From positions 2,790,001 through 2,854,000 of the forward strand of contig NZ_CP072467.1 of the NCBI RefSeq assembly GCF_018437505.1: 64,000 nt of DNA, given 5' to 3'. Below, in pieces: positions 8,236-17,667 of the stretch. This DNA comes from Spiractinospora alimapuensis. GTDB taxonomy: Bacteria > Actinomycetota > Actinomycetes > Streptosporangiales > Streptosporangiaceae. The notes under the pieces were generated by a model. That model ran no database searches and was not told where the DNA came from. It saw only the letters and a list, made by a program, of their open reading frames with translations. Each line of letters starts with the position of its first letter. Position 1 is the first letter of the stretch. Position numbers and translations under genes: made by a program.

Positions 8236-9924
8236 GTGACCGCAGGCTCTGACAGCCCAGGCGTCCGATCGACCGTGGCCTACGCGGTGGGTGAGACCAT
8301 CGCCCGGCTTGGCGCCCGTCGGTGCTTCGGCGTCGTGGGGTCGGGCAACTTCCACGTCACCGTCGCCCTGCGCGCGGCCGGTGTGGAGTTCGTCGCCGCG
8401 CGGCACGAGAACCACGCCGTCACGATGGCGGACGCCTACGCGCGGCTGACCGGTGAACTCACGCTGGTGAGCCTGCACCCAGGCCCGGGACTGACCAACG
8501 CCACCACCGGAATCGCCGAGGCCGCCCGCAGCCGCACTCCTCTGCTGGTGCTGGCGGGAACGACGGCCAACGGCGCGCTCCGCTCCAACTTCCGGATCGA
8601 TCAGGAGGACCTCGCCCGTTCCGTCGAGGCGGTCGCGGAGCGTCTCCACTCTCCCCACACCGCGCTGGCCGACACCGCCCGCGCGGTCGAGCGAGCGATG
8701 TGGGACCGTCGGACCGTCGTCCTCAACATGCCACTCGACGTGCAGGACGCCCCCCTCCCGGAGAACACTCCGCTACCCGTGGCGCGCGCGGTGGCCAACC
8801 CACCCATCCCCACCCCCGAGGCGGTAGGTGCCCTCGCGGACGCCGTCGAAGGGTCCCGACGCCCGCTCGTCTTGGCGGGGCGCGGCGCCGTCCTCTCCGG
8901 CGCAGGGAAGGCACTGCGCGAGCTGGCCGACCGGACCGGGGCCCTGCTGGCCACCACGGCCTGCGGCCACGGGCTCTTCGCGGACGATCGATGGTCGGTC
9001 GGAATCTCGGGCGGTTTCTCCTCCAACGAGGCGGCGCGTCTCATCCGGGAGAGTGACCTCATCCTCGGCTTCGGCGCGAGCCTCACCCAGTGGACCACCC
9101 GGCACGGTCGGTTGATCGGCCCCGCGACGACCGTGGCCCAGATCGACGTCGAACCTGGCCGGCTCGGCAGCCAGCGGGACGTGGACCTCCCCGTCGTCGG
9201 CGACGTGTCCCGGACGGCCGCCGCGCTCCGCGGTGAGCTCGACGCCCGGGGCCACGTGGCGACGTCCGAGCTGCGGACCGCGGAGGCGGCCGAACGCGTG
9301 CGGAAGGCGGACAACCACCACGAGCCCTTCACCGACACCTCGACGGAACAGCACATCGACCCCCGGACGCTGAGCATGCGCGTCGACGAGCTCCTGCCCG
9401 CGGACCGCACGGTCGTGGTGGACTCCGGACACTTCATGGGCTGGCCGGCCCGGTACTTCCGGGTGGCCGACGCGAGGTCGTGGTGCTTCACCCAGGGCTT
9501 CCAGTCCATCGGCCTGGGTCTGCCCACGGCGATCGGCGCCGCGCGGGCCGCGCCCGACCGTCTGGTCCTCGCCGGGGTGGGGGACGGCGGGTTCCTGATG
9601 TCGATCGCCGAGCTGGAGACCGCCGTCCGCCTCGACATCACCCTGTGCGTCGTGGTGTACGACGACGCCGCCTACGCGGCCGAGGTTCACCACTTCGGGC
9701 CCGAGGGGCACCCGACCGACACGGTGCGCTTCCCGGACCGGGACATCGCCGCCATCGCGCGGGGGTTCGGCGCGGAAGGGATCGTGGTGCGTACGCTCGA
9801 CGATCTGCGTCCGCTGCGGGACTGGGTGGCCCAGGGACCGCGGGGGGTGTTCGTGGTGGACGCCAAGGTCACGCCGGACCTGGTCGCGGACTGGCTGGAG
9901 GAGGCCTTCCGCGGCGAACACTGA
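8236..9924 (+). CDS. Thiamine diphosphate-dependent enzyme (acetolactate synthase-like)
   Basis: A 562-aa protein starting with GTG after GAGGGAGG. It has the three domains of the family: an N-terminal pyrimidine-binding domain with the catalytic glutamate in RHENHAVTMADAYARL, a central domain (residues ~190-330), and the C-terminal ThDP/Mg site GVGDGGFLMS followed by VVVYDDAAY. No regulatory subunit gene is adjacent, so it is less likely to be the housekeeping acetolactate synthase and more likely a catabolic member (benzoylformate decarboxylase or sulfoacetaldehyde acetyltransferase-like). Substrate not assignable. Confidence 0.88.
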   Translation: MTAGSDSPGVRSTVAYAVGETIARLGARRCFGVVGSGNFHVTVALRAAGVEFVAARHENHAVTMADAYARLTGELTLVSLHPGPGLTNATTGIAEAARSRTPLLVLAGTTANGALRSNFRIDQEDLARSVEAVAERLHSPHTALADTARAVERAMWDRRTVVLNMPLDVQDAPLPENTPLPVARAVANPPIPTPEAVGALADAVEGSRRPLVLAGRGAVLSGAGKALRELADRTGALLATTACGHGLFADDRWSVGISGGFSSNEAARLIRESDLILGFGASLTQWTTRHGRLIGPATTVAQIDVEPGRLGSQRDVDLPVVGDVSRTAAALRGELDARGHVATSELRTAEAAERVRKADNHHEPFTDTSTEQHIDPRTLSMRVDELLPADRTVVVDSGHFMGWPARYFRVADARSWCFTQGFQSIGLGLPTAIGAARAAPDRLVLAGVGDGGFLMSIAELETAVRLDITLCVVVYDDAAYAAEVHHFGPEGHPTDTVRFPDRDIAAIARGFGAEGIVVRTLDDLRPLRDWVAQGPRGVFVVDAKVTPDLVADWLEEAFRGEH

Positions 9925-10342
9925 GGACCTTCGTACCGGCACCGGGCCGGCTCGCACTCTATTTCCCCCGCCGGCCGTCCCGAGTCGGATGACCCGACGG
10001 AACCTCCATCCTCCTCGGAACGCACGGTGAGCGAGGAGAGGCACCGGAGCGTCGGGGTGCGGGTCGACAACGGACAGGCGGGCACTCCCCGTTGCTCTCC
10101 GCGCAATCGGCGATATTTCGGGCGGGCGCATTCCGTGACCGTTGCTGCCTGATTCGGCGGCCGAGAGGGCCTGATCGCGCGCGGCTCCGGGGAGCCGCGC
10201 CGCCGACCGCAGGGGTGATGGACGGCGCCACCGGAGCCGTTCCTTCGGGCACGGCGGTGATCCGTGGAAAACGGACCTGAAATGTGGTGCCAACGCTACC
10301 CTTGGGGAACCCGCCCTTTCCGGCACGGCGACGAGGTGTACT
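9925..10342. other. Intergenic region upstream of IclR gene
   Basis: 418 bp without a supported gene. It holds a perfect hairpin at 10179-10200 and presumably the IclR promoter. The other open frames have no ribosome site. Confidence 0.6.
10179..10200. terminator. GC-rich hairpin, possible terminator
   Basis: GCGCGGCTCC and its exact complement are separated by 2 bases (10 bp arms). It lies 255 bp after the ThDP enzyme stop and 142 bp before the IclR start, with no U-run, as is common for terminators in high-GC actinobacteria. Confidence 0.4.
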
Positions 10343-11089
10343 GTGAGTGACTCTCCTCGCAACCCAACGCTCATCGGGTCGGTCCAGCGTGCCCTTCGGT
10401 TGTTGGACACGGTGGGTTCCAGCAACAGTCCGGTCACCGCGAAACAGTTGGCCCGCCAGACGGGCCTCGCCATGCCCACGACCTACCACCTGTTGCGCAC
10501 GCTGGTGCATGAGGGATACCTGCACAAACTCAGCGAGGGGTACGTGCTCGGGGAGCGCGTCAACGCGCTACAGACCCGCTCCACTCCGCAGACGACCGTC
10601 GCACAACTGTCTCCGACACTGCATCGACTCCGGGACGAGCTCTCGGCGGCGGTTTACCTCGCGTCGTTCGACGACGGGGAGATCGTGCTGATGGACGTCG
10701 CGGACGGCCCCAAGACGCCTCGGGTGGATCTCTGGGCCGACTTCCGGGACGCCGCGCACGCCACCGCGATCGGAAAGAGCCTCCTGTCCAGCGTTGACTC
10801 CGAGACCCAGCGGGACTACCTGAGTAGGCACCCCCTGGTGGGGCTGACTCCCCGCACGATCACCGACAAGTGGCGACTGATGCACACCCTGCCCAACGCC
10901 GGTGAGGTCGCCGTGGACGAGGGCGAGTACTCGCTGAACACGGCCTGCATCGCGGCACCGCTCTGCACTCCGAGCCTGGTCGGCACCCTGGCGGTGTCCG
11001 TGCCCGAGTACCGGTTCGACTCGGTGATGAGCATGCGTACCCGCCTGGCCAGCGCGGCCAAGTCCGCCGCGCTCACTCTCACGGTGTAA
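10343..11089 (+). CDS. IclR family transcriptional regulator
   Basis: A 248-aa protein from GTG 10343. The N-terminal winged helix (residues 10-65) has SVQRALRLLDTV and LARQTGLAMPTTYHLLRTLVHEGYL, and the effector-binding domain follows with HATAIGKSLLSS and SLNTACIAAPL. IclR proteins usually control catabolic genes next to them; candidates are the upstream ThDP enzyme and the downstream lipoyl-like gene. Confidence 0.92.
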   Translation: MSDSPRNPTLIGSVQRALRLLDTVGSSNSPVTAKQLARQTGLAMPTTYHLLRTLVHEGYLHKLSEGYVLGERVNALQTRSTPQTTVAQLSPTLHRLRDELSAAVYLASFDDGEIVLMDVADGPKTPRVDLWADFRDAAHATAIGKSLLSSVDSETQRDYLSRHPLVGLTPRTITDKWRLMHTLPNAGEVAVDEGEYSLNTACIAAPLCTPSLVGTLAVSVPEYRFDSVMSMRTRLASAAKSAALTLTV

Positions 11090-11210
11090 CGAGCACAAAT
11101 GAGCACCGCTACGGCCGCCCACCCACGAATCAGTATGTGAAATCGCAACCGTTGTTCCGCGGCGGGTCCGGACGGGATAGTCGTGTCCAGGCGTCCCCCC
11201 GGAGGCATCT

Positions 11211-11606
11211 GTGCACTATAGCTGGTTCGAACCCATCACCGACGACGGTCCCGAGAAGCCCCTGTTACGGCAGGAACGCACCCGTCAACTAGCGCGGCTC
11301 GATAATGCGCGAATGCGACGCGTGCGCACGCCCAGCCCCCGCCGGGGAGGAGGAGCGAGCCCCTCCCTCAGTCGAGCTGTCTTCTTCCCCGTCATCACCG
11401 GCGGCGCGGAATCCGAACGCGACGGGGTCCTCGCGACCTGGTTCGTCCCCGACGGCGCCCAGGTGACCGAGGGCGAACGCCTCGCCCAGGGAGCCATCGG
11501 CACGCAGAGCGTCGACGTCACCGCCCCCAAGAAGGGCGTCGTCCACCTCCTCGTCGACCAGGGCAACGCCGTGGTTCAGGGAACCCCCATCGCGTTCATC
11601 GACTGA
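11211..11606 (+). CDS. Lipoyl/biotinyl-like domain protein without the modified lysine
   Basis: A 131-aa protein from GTG 11211 (GGAGG 6 nt upstream). The first ~55 residues are basic and look unstructured. Residues ~60-131 follow the biotinyl/lipoyl hammerhead: GVLATWFVPDGAQVTEGERL, then VDVTAPKKGVVHLLVDQGNAVVQGTPIAFID. At the turn where lipoyl domains have ETDKA this protein reads IGTQS, so the lysine that carries the cofactor is replaced by glutamine. It cannot be lipoylated at the normal site. It could be a scaffold or a decoy of an acyl-transfer complex (inference). Located 121 bp after the IclR gene. Confidence 0.7.
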   Translation: MHYSWFEPITDDGPEKPLLRQERTRQLARLDNARMRRVRTPSPRRGGGASPSLSRAVFFPVITGGAESERDGVLATWFVPDGAQVTEGERLAQGAIGTQSVDVTAPKKGVVHLLVDQGNAVVQGTPIAFID

Positions 11607-11718
11607 GGACGGCGCGAACGACGGGAACCTCGTACCGTGGGGACACCGCCGTGACCTCCCCACCGCACCCGAAGTCGACCTGATCAGCGCCGATGACGCG
11701 AGGCGTGCGCCACGCGGT

Positions 11719-12753
11719 TCACGCTGACCGAGCGGTGTGCGTGATCCCCCGGTCGGCGAGGTAGGTCGCGATCGTGGTCGTACTCAGGGTGGTCGCGGGG
11801 TCCTGGATCCGGCGGAACAACGCCTGGGCCGCGAAACGCCCCAGGGACGGGGTGTCGTAGCCGACCACCGTCACGGGGTAGGGCAAGAGTTCGGCGAACT
11901 CGACGTCGTCGAAACCGGCGAGCCGAACGTTCTCACCCCTGGCCACGACCTCCGCGACCGCCCCCGACAGGACACGGTTGTTCCCGCAGAAGATCGCGGT
12001 CGGAGGCTCGGGGAGGTCGAGCATCGTCGCCGTCGCGCGGCGGGCGGTCGCCGGATCGTCGGACGCGATCTCCACCAGGTGACTGCCCGAGAGGATCGCG
12101 TGGGCCATGAGCTCGTCCCTCGCCCCGGCCCGACGCTCCCGCATGGTGGGCGCGTTCAGGGCGTCGGTGATGACACCGATGGAACGATGCCCTTCGGTGA
12201 CCAGCATTCGAACCGCGTTCCTGGCGCCACCACGGTTGTCGATGAGGATCGTGTCCCCGTCCAGTCCCACGGGTGGCCGGTCCACGAACACGACCGGCGT
12301 GCCGCGCTCGATCTCCGGGGCGAGATAGGCCAGGTCCGCCCCCGACGGCACGACGATGAGACCGTCCACGCGACGCCGGCACAGGTCCAGCGCGAGATCA
12401 CGCTCCTGCTGGTCGTCCCAGCCCGAGCTCGCCGTGAAGAGCTGTCTCCCGTGCTCTCTGGCCACCTCGGCCACCGCGGCGGCGATGGTGGAGTAGAAGG
12501 TGTTGGCCAGATCGATGATGATCAGGCCGATGGTCGCCGTGCTCTGACCACTACGCAGGGACGCCGCGACACTGTTGCGCTGGAACCCCAGCGTGCGCAT
12601 CGCGTCCACAACGCGCGACGCGAGTTCCGGGTCGACCGTGGGGACACCGTTGGCGACCCGGGAGACGGTCTTCACGCTGACTCGGGCGGCAGCCGCGACG
12701 TCGACCATGGTGGGCCGGCGCGTGCGCGCGGCCGAGGGGTCGCCGTCGTTCAT
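11719..12753 (-). CDS. LacI family transcriptional regulator
   Basis: A 344-aa protein. ATG 12753 is chosen because GGGAGGA lies 9 nt upstream; an extension to 12789 is less likely. Helix-turn-helix: TMVDVAAAARVSVKTVSRVANG, hinge RNSVAASLRSGQ, then a periplasmic-binding-protein-like sugar domain (IGLIIIDLANTFYSTI). It is divergent from the mannose-6-phosphate isomerase / sugar ABC operon. Two near-identical CAACGTTG palindromes lie in the shared upstream region, one 108 bp before its own start, which suggests control of both units. Confidence 0.92.
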   Translation of the reverse strand: MNDGDPSAARTRRPTMVDVAAAARVSVKTVSRVANGVPTVDPELASRVVDAMRTLGFQRNSVAASLRSGQSTATIGLIIIDLANTFYSTIAAAVAEVAREHGRQLFTASSGWDDQQERDLALDLCRRRVDGLIVVPSGADLAYLAPEIERGTPVVFVDRPPVGLDGDTILIDNRGGARNAVRMLVTEGHRSIGVITDALNAPTMRERRAGARDELMAHAILSGSHLVEIASDDPATARRATATMLDLPEPPTAIFCGNNRVLSGAVAEVVARGENVRLAGFDDVEFAELLPYPVTVVGYDTPSLGRFAAQALFRRIQDPATTLSTTTIATYLADRGITHTARSA

Positions 12754-12860
12754 GCCGCTCGTCCTCCCGATCAGTCGACCACGGTCCACACACGGTCATC
12801 GCCTCCGCACGGACGGACTTCGTCCCCCACCCGCCGACAGTCGCCACCCTAGAACATCGC

Positions 12861-12875
12861 GGACAACGTTGCCTC
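12861..12875. promoter_or_regulatory. LacI-type operator O1 (GGACAACGTTGCCTC)
   Basis: A palindrome centred on CAACGTTG, 108 bp upstream of the lacI-type start. Its reverse complement matches the O2 site at 12992-13009 over the core and one flank. LacI-family operators commonly have a central CG, as here. Confidence 0.6.
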
Positions 12876-12957
12876 GCCGCAGCCCGCTCACCTGCGCTCG
12901 GATGATCGCCCCGCCGGATGCGATGGACCAGTCACTCCCGGAAGAACGGTGGGACTC

Positions 12958-12987
12958 TTGACATGGTGACGCAATACACATCACTCT
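12958..12987 (+). promoter_or_regulatory. Promoter of the sugar operon
   Basis: A perfect -35 TTGACA at 12958-12963 with CACTCT at 12982-12987 as a weak -10 (18-bp spacer). Transcription would start near 12994, inside operator O2, so a bound repressor would block initiation (inference). Confidence 0.45.
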
Positions 12988-12991
12988 GCCC

Positions 12992-13009
12992 TGAGGCAAC
13001 GTTGTCTCA
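12992..13009. promoter_or_regulatory. LacI-type operator O2 (TGAGGCAACGTTGTCTCA)
   Basis: An 18-bp palindrome with a single mismatched pair, 16 bp before the start codon of the mannose-6-phosphate isomerase gene and just after the predicted promoter. Confidence 0.65.
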
Positions 13010-13025
13010 CTGCGGAGTGGTGCCT

Positions 13026-14078
13026 ATGGAGCCGGTCATGCTCCCGGTCTCGGTCATGGAGCACGTCTATCGAGGTGGACGCTCCATCGCCGCGCTGCGC
13101 GGTGGCCCGGCACGGCCGACACGGTCCCCCGAGGAGTGGCTCGGCTCGGTGACCACCCGGTTCGGTCGTGCGACGGACGGGTTGTCCCGCCTGCCCGACG
13201 GCGGCCTGCTGCGTGACGCCGTCGGGGAGAATCCGCGCGCCTGGCTCGGCGCGGAGCACGTTGGGAACTGGGGTGACTCTCCCAACCTCTTGGTCAAACT
13301 GCTCGACGCGGGGGAACGGCTGCCCATCCACCTGCACCCCGACCGGAGTTTCGCCCACCGACACCTCTCCTGCTGCCACGGCAAGACCGAGGCGTGGGTC
13401 GTCCTGGACGCCGCACCCGGGACCACGACGCACCTCGGGTTCAAGGAGCCCGTCACCGCGGACGAACTCACCGATCTGGTGTCCCGCCAGGACACGGAGG
13501 GGCTTCTGTCCCGGATGCACGAGGTGCCGCTCCACACCGGGGACGCCGTGCTCATCCCCTCCGGCCTTCCGCACGCCCTGGGGCAGGGGGCGTTCGTCGC
13601 CGAGGTCCAGGAGCCCACGGACTTTTCCATCATGTTGAACTGGGCGGGACTCCCACTCGACGGGGAGGTGGAAGGCCACCTGGGGCTGGGCTTCCCGCTG
13701 GCCTTGGAGGCGGTGACCCGCACCGCGCTCACCACGGACGAGATCGAGGACCTGTTCGTACGAGGCGCTCTCTTGGCCGAGGCGTCGAACACACCGCTCC
13801 CCCTGCTGCCACTGGGCGCCGCACCGTTCTTCCGCGCCGACCTCCTCACCCCTCCCAGGGAGGACCCCACAGGAGCGGCGATTCCGGCGGACTTCGCGGT
13901 GCTGCTGGTGCTGGAAGGACGCGGACACCTGCGCTCGACCCCAACGACACCCTCGGGTCCTCCGACGCGGCGGACTGTCGCCCGTGGGGACGCCTTCGTG
14001 CTCCCCCACTACTCCGGGCCGCACGCACTGCGCGGCGACGTGCGCGCGCTCCTCTTCCGTCCGCCGCACGCTCCCTGA
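13026..14078 (+). CDS. Class I mannose-6-phosphate isomerase-like protein
   Basis: A 350-aa protein; ATG 13026 has GGAG 8 nt upstream and follows the operator. Cupin-type zinc site as in class I phosphomannose isomerases: H102 and H104 in PIHLHPD, E122 in GKTEAW, H183 in IPSGLPHALG. It would interconvert mannose-6-phosphate and fructose-6-phosphate, or a related aldose phosphate. First gene of a LacI-controlled operon with a ribose-type ABC importer, so it probably handles the imported sugar; no sugar kinase gene is present. Confidence 0.88.
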   Translation: MEPVMLPVSVMEHVYRGGRSIAALRGGPARPTRSPEEWLGSVTTRFGRATDGLSRLPDGGLLRDAVGENPRAWLGAEHVGNWGDSPNLLVKLLDAGERLPIHLHPDRSFAHRHLSCCHGKTEAWVVLDAAPGTTTHLGFKEPVTADELTDLVSRQDTEGLLSRMHEVPLHTGDAVLIPSGLPHALGQGAFVAEVQEPTDFSIMLNWAGLPLDGEVEGHLGLGFPLALEAVTRTALTTDEIEDLFVRGALLAEASNTPLPLLPLGAAPFFRADLLTPPREDPTGAAIPADFAVLLVLEGRGHLRSTPTTPSGPPTRRTVARGDAFVLPHYSGPHALRGDVRALLFRPPHAP

Positions 14079-14112
14079 TCGGCGACGGCACCGACCACCG
14101 AAAGGACCACAC

Positions 14113-15078
14113 ATGAGCTGTCCCCGTACGACGATGATCGTTTTCACTCTCGCCGTAGGAGCGTTAGCGCTCACCGCGTGCAGCGAGGAACCCCTCGGTG
14201 TGTCCGGCGACGACGGGGGCGACGGTGGTGACGTCGAATCCGTCGCGCTGATGGTGCAGGACCTCAGCAACCCCTTCTTCGCCGCGATGCAGGAGGGCGT
14301 GGAGTCGGCGGCGGAGGAGATCGGGGCCAGCGTCGTCACCGAGGACGGTCGTCAGGACCTCAACGCGCAGAACGAGCAGATCGACTCGTTCATCCAGCAA
14401 GACATCGACGTCCTACTGCTCAACCCGGTCGACACCGAGGGGATCACCCCGGCCGTCGAGCGCGCGGTGGACGCCGGAATCACCGTGGTGGCCGTCGACG
14501 TCGCCGCCGAGGGGTCACACGCCACGATCATGTCGGACAACGTGCAGGCCGGTGAGCAGGTCTGCACCCATCTCTTCGAGGAACTGGACGGCGAGGGCGA
14601 GATCCTCATCGTCGACGGGCGCCCGATCAGCTCCATCCAGGAACGGGTCGAGGGCTGCGAGAACGTCCTGGAGGACTACCCGGACATCGAGGTGGTCGGA
14701 CACCAGAACGGCGACAACAACCGCAGCGAGGCACTGGATATCGCCACCGACATGCTCACGGCGACCCCCGACGTGGACGGCATCTTCGCGGTCAACGACC
14801 CGACCGCGCTGGGGGCGACGCTCGCCGCGGAGCAGCGGGGGATCGACGACCTGCTGATCGTCGGGGTCGACGGCTCTCCCGAGGCCGAGGAGGAACTCGG
14901 GAAGGGCGACTCCCCGTTCGTGGCCACCGCGGCCCAGAATCCGCGAATGCAGGGCGCCCAGGGCTTGGAGATGGCGGTGGCGCTCCACGCGGGCGAGTCC
15001 CTCGACGACGAGACGACCCTGGTGGACACCGAGCTGATCACCGCCGACGACCTGGACGACTACGAGGGGTGGGAATGA
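14113..15078 (+). CDS. Sugar ABC transporter substrate-binding lipoprotein (RbsB-like)
   Basis: A 321-aa protein from ATG 14113 (AAAGGA upstream). Lipobox LTAC at residues ~20-23 of a signal peptide, then an acidic linker and a type I periplasmic-binding fold: VALMVQDLSNPFFAAMQEG, LLLNPVDTEGITPAV, GIFAVNDPTALGA, IVGVDGSPEAEEEL. This is the ribose/galactose family (PBP1_ABC_sugar). Its stop overlaps the ATPase start by 4 bases. Confidence 0.93.
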   Translation: MSCPRTTMIVFTLAVGALALTACSEEPLGVSGDDGGDGGDVESVALMVQDLSNPFFAAMQEGVESAAEEIGASVVTEDGRQDLNAQNEQIDSFIQQDIDVLLLNPVDTEGITPAVERAVDAGITVVAVDVAAEGSHATIMSDNVQAGEQVCTHLFEELDGEGEILIVDGRPISSIQERVEGCENVLEDYPDIEVVGHQNGDNNRSEALDIATDMLTATPDVDGIFAVNDPTALGATLAAEQRGIDDLLIVGVDGSPEAEEELGKGDSPFVATAAQNPRMQGAQGLEMAVALHAGESLDDETTLVDTELITADDLDDYEGWE

Positions 15079-16646
15079 CGCAGGACGCGTCTCCCCCACT
15101 CCTGTCGATGACCGGGGTCAGCAAGGGGTTCCCCGGCGTGCAGGCGCTCTCGGAAGTCCAATTCGAACTGCACGCCGGCGAGGTCCACGCCCTCATGGGC
15201 GAGAACGGGGCCGGAAAGTCGACCCTGATCAAGATGCTGGCCGGCATCCACGCGCCCGACGCCGGAGAGATCGCGGTGGACGGCCGGCCGGTCACCATCG
15301 ACAGTCCACAACGCGCCGCCGACCTGGGGATCGCGGTGATCCACCAGGAGCTGAACCTGGCGCCGAACCTCACGGTCGCCCAGAACCTGGCCCTGGGCGA
15401 GGAGCCGCGTACGTCCTGGGGCCTGTTGGACCGACGCCGTATCCGCGCCGACGCCGTGGAGAAACTCGCCCGGGTGGGGGCCGATCTCGCCCCGGACACC
15501 CTCGTCGGTGAACTGAGCGTCGGAATGCAGCAGGTCGTGGAGATCGCTCGCTCCGTCGCCCGCGACGCGCGGATACTCGTCCTGGACGAGCCGACCGCCG
15601 CCCTGTCCGAGGCGGAGGCCACACGTCTGTTGGACCTCGTCCTGGAGATGCGCAACGCCGGGATGGGCCTGATCTACATCAGCCACCGCATGGAGGAGGT
15701 GTACCGGCTGGCGGACACCGTGACCGTGTTCCGCGACGGCCGGTGGGTGGACACGGCGCCCCGATCGGCACTGTCCGCGGAGGACGTCGTTACGCGGATG
15801 GTGGGGCGCCAGATCGATGACCTCTACACGCGGGAACGCCAACCCCCCGGATATGAGGTCGTCGAGGCCCGCGGACTGGGCGACGGAGCGGGTGTGGGAC
15901 CCGTTGACCTCACCCTGCGCGCCGGAGAGGTCGTCGGACTCGCCGGACTGATCGGCGCCGGCCGCAGCGAGACCGCGCGGCTCCTGTTCGGTGCCGACCG
16001 GGCGCGAACCGGTGAAGTCGTCCTGGAGGGCCGTCCCGTCACGATCAGGACGCCGCGAGACGCCGTGCGACACCAGATCGGGCTCGTCCCGGAGAGCCGC
16101 AAGGAGCAGGCGCTGTTCCTCCAGTTGGCGATCCGGGAGAACATCGCGGTGACCGAGCTTGGCCACCTCAGCCGGTTCGGACTCCTCAGCGGTCGTCGGA
16201 TCACTCGGACCGTCGACGAACACGTCCACGCCCTGCGGGTCCGGTGCTCCTCCCCGCGCCAGCGGGTCCGGGAACTCTCCGGAGGGAACCAGCAGAAGGT
16301 GGTGCTGGCGCGGTGGTTGGAGATCCGCCCCCGTGTCCTGCTGCTGGACGAACCCACGCGCGGCGTGGACGTCGGCGCGAAACAGGAGATCTACCGCATC
16401 ATCGACGAACTGGCGGCGGACGGGGTGGCGATCCTGGTCGTGTCCTCCGACCTCCCGGAGGTGATCGGGATCAGCGACCGCGTCCTGGTCATGCGGGGCG
16501 GGCGGATCGTCACGGAACTCCCGCACCAGGAGGCGACGGAGGAGGCCGTGATGCTGCACGCCACCGGGGTGGCGCGGGCGGGCGCCCCCGGAGCCGCCTC
16601 CGACGTGACGTCCTGGCAGGCCGCGAACGACGAGGAACCCTCATGA
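15075..16646 (+). CDS. Sugar ABC transporter ATP-binding protein (RbsA-like, double ATPase)
   Basis: A 523-aa protein from ATG 15075, which overlaps the preceding stop (ATGA). It contains two ABC domains. The first has Walker A GENGAGKSTLIK and LSVGMQQVVEIARS. The second has the degenerate Walker A GLIGAGRSE typical of RbsA/MglA and LSGGNQQKVVLARWL. It energises the importer formed with the permease gene downstream. Confidence 0.94.
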   Translation: MTQDASPPLLSMTGVSKGFPGVQALSEVQFELHAGEVHALMGENGAGKSTLIKMLAGIHAPDAGEIAVDGRPVTIDSPQRAADLGIAVIHQELNLAPNLTVAQNLALGEEPRTSWGLLDRRRIRADAVEKLARVGADLAPDTLVGELSVGMQQVVEIARSVARDARILVLDEPTAALSEAEATRLLDLVLEMRNAGMGLIYISHRMEEVYRLADTVTVFRDGRWVDTAPRSALSAEDVVTRMVGRQIDDLYTRERQPPGYEVVEARGLGDGAGVGPVDLTLRAGEVVGLAGLIGAGRSETARLLFGADRARTGEVVLEGRPVTIRTPRDAVRHQIGLVPESRKEQALFLQLAIRENIAVTELGHLSRFGLLSGRRITRTVDEHVHALRVRCSSPRQRVRELSGGNQQKVVLARWLEIRPRVLLLDEPTRGVDVGAKQEIYRIIDELAADGVAILVVSSDLPEVIGISDRVLVMRGGRIVTELPHQEATEEAVMLHATGVARAGAPGAASDVTSWQAANDEEPS

Positions 16647-17632
16647 CCGAGACGAGTGCCCAACCCCCCGCCGCGCCTGGCATGCCGCGCCCGGGACGTC
16701 CCCGATTCGCGGCACTGTGGGACAGGTACGGCATCCTGGGCGCGCTGGTGCTTCTGACCGTCATGATGGCGGTCTTCGCGCCCAACTTCCTCTCCCTGGA
16801 CAACGCCTTCAACGTCGCGCGGGCCGCGTCCATCAACGCCATCCTCGCGGCCGGGATGACGTTGGTGATCCTGACCCGGGGGATCGACCTCTCCGTCGGG
16901 TCCAACCTCGCGGTCAGCGGCATCGTCGCGGTGCTGATGTGGACCACCGGAATGCCGGCCCTGGTGTGTGTGCTCGGCGGCGTGACGGTGGGAGCGCTCT
17001 TCGGGCTGCTCAGCGGTGCACTGGTGGCCTACCTCGCGCTGCCGGCGTTCATCGTGACCCTCGGAGGGCTGACCTACCTACGGGGAACCGCGTACCTCCT
17101 GACCGACGGCCGGCCGCTCATCGCAGACGACCTCGGGTACCGGCTGCTCGGTGACGGGTTCATCGCGATCATCCCGGTTCCCGTGGTCATCATGCTCGCG
17201 GTGTTCCTCGTCCTCTGGTTCCTCCTGCGGTTCACCCGGTTCGGGACCGAGGTCTACGCGATCGGCGGCAACCCGGAAGCGGCGCGCCTGGCCGGGATCA
17301 AGGTCAAGTGGACCCTGGTGAAGGTGTACGTGATCGCGGGCGCGTGCGCGGGACTGGCCGGGGTGATCTTCTCCGCGCGCGTGATGTCGGGGCAACCGAC
17401 CGCGGGTGAGACGTACGAACTGGACGCCATCGCGGCCGTCGTGCTCGGCGGAACCAGCCTCATGGGAGGCATCGGCACGGTGCAGCGCACCCTCATCGGA
17501 GCCATGATCATGGGTGTGCTCAGCAACGGCCTGCTCCTGCTGAACGTCCCGTTCTTCTACCAACTGATCATCAAGGGCGCCGTCATCGTGGTCGCCGTCG
17601 CGATCGACAGCCTGAAGAACTGGCAACGCTAG
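16643..17632 (+). CDS. Sugar ABC transporter permease (RbsC-like)
   Basis: A 329-aa protein from ATG 16643, overlapping the ATPase stop by 4 bases. About nine hydrophobic segments; family motifs AILAAGMTLVILTRGIDLSVGS and AIGGNPEAARLAGI, and late AVVLGGTSLMGGIGTV. Belongs to BPD_transp_2. Last gene of the LacI-controlled sugar operon. Confidence 0.93.
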   Translation: MTETSAQPPAAPGMPRPGRPRFAALWDRYGILGALVLLTVMMAVFAPNFLSLDNAFNVARAASINAILAAGMTLVILTRGIDLSVGSNLAVSGIVAVLMWTTGMPALVCVLGGVTVGALFGLLSGALVAYLALPAFIVTLGGLTYLRGTAYLLTDGRPLIADDLGYRLLGDGFIAIIPVPVVIMLAVFLVLWFLLRFTRFGTEVYAIGGNPEAARLAGIKVKWTLVKVYVIAGACAGLAGVIFSARVMSGQPTAGETYELDAIAAVVLGGTSLMGGIGTVQRTLIGAMIMGVLSNGLLLLNVPFFYQLIIKGAVIVVAVAIDSLKNWQR

Positions 17633-17667
17633 GAGGTCCGCACGGCCGGCCCGAGGACGGTCCCCGC

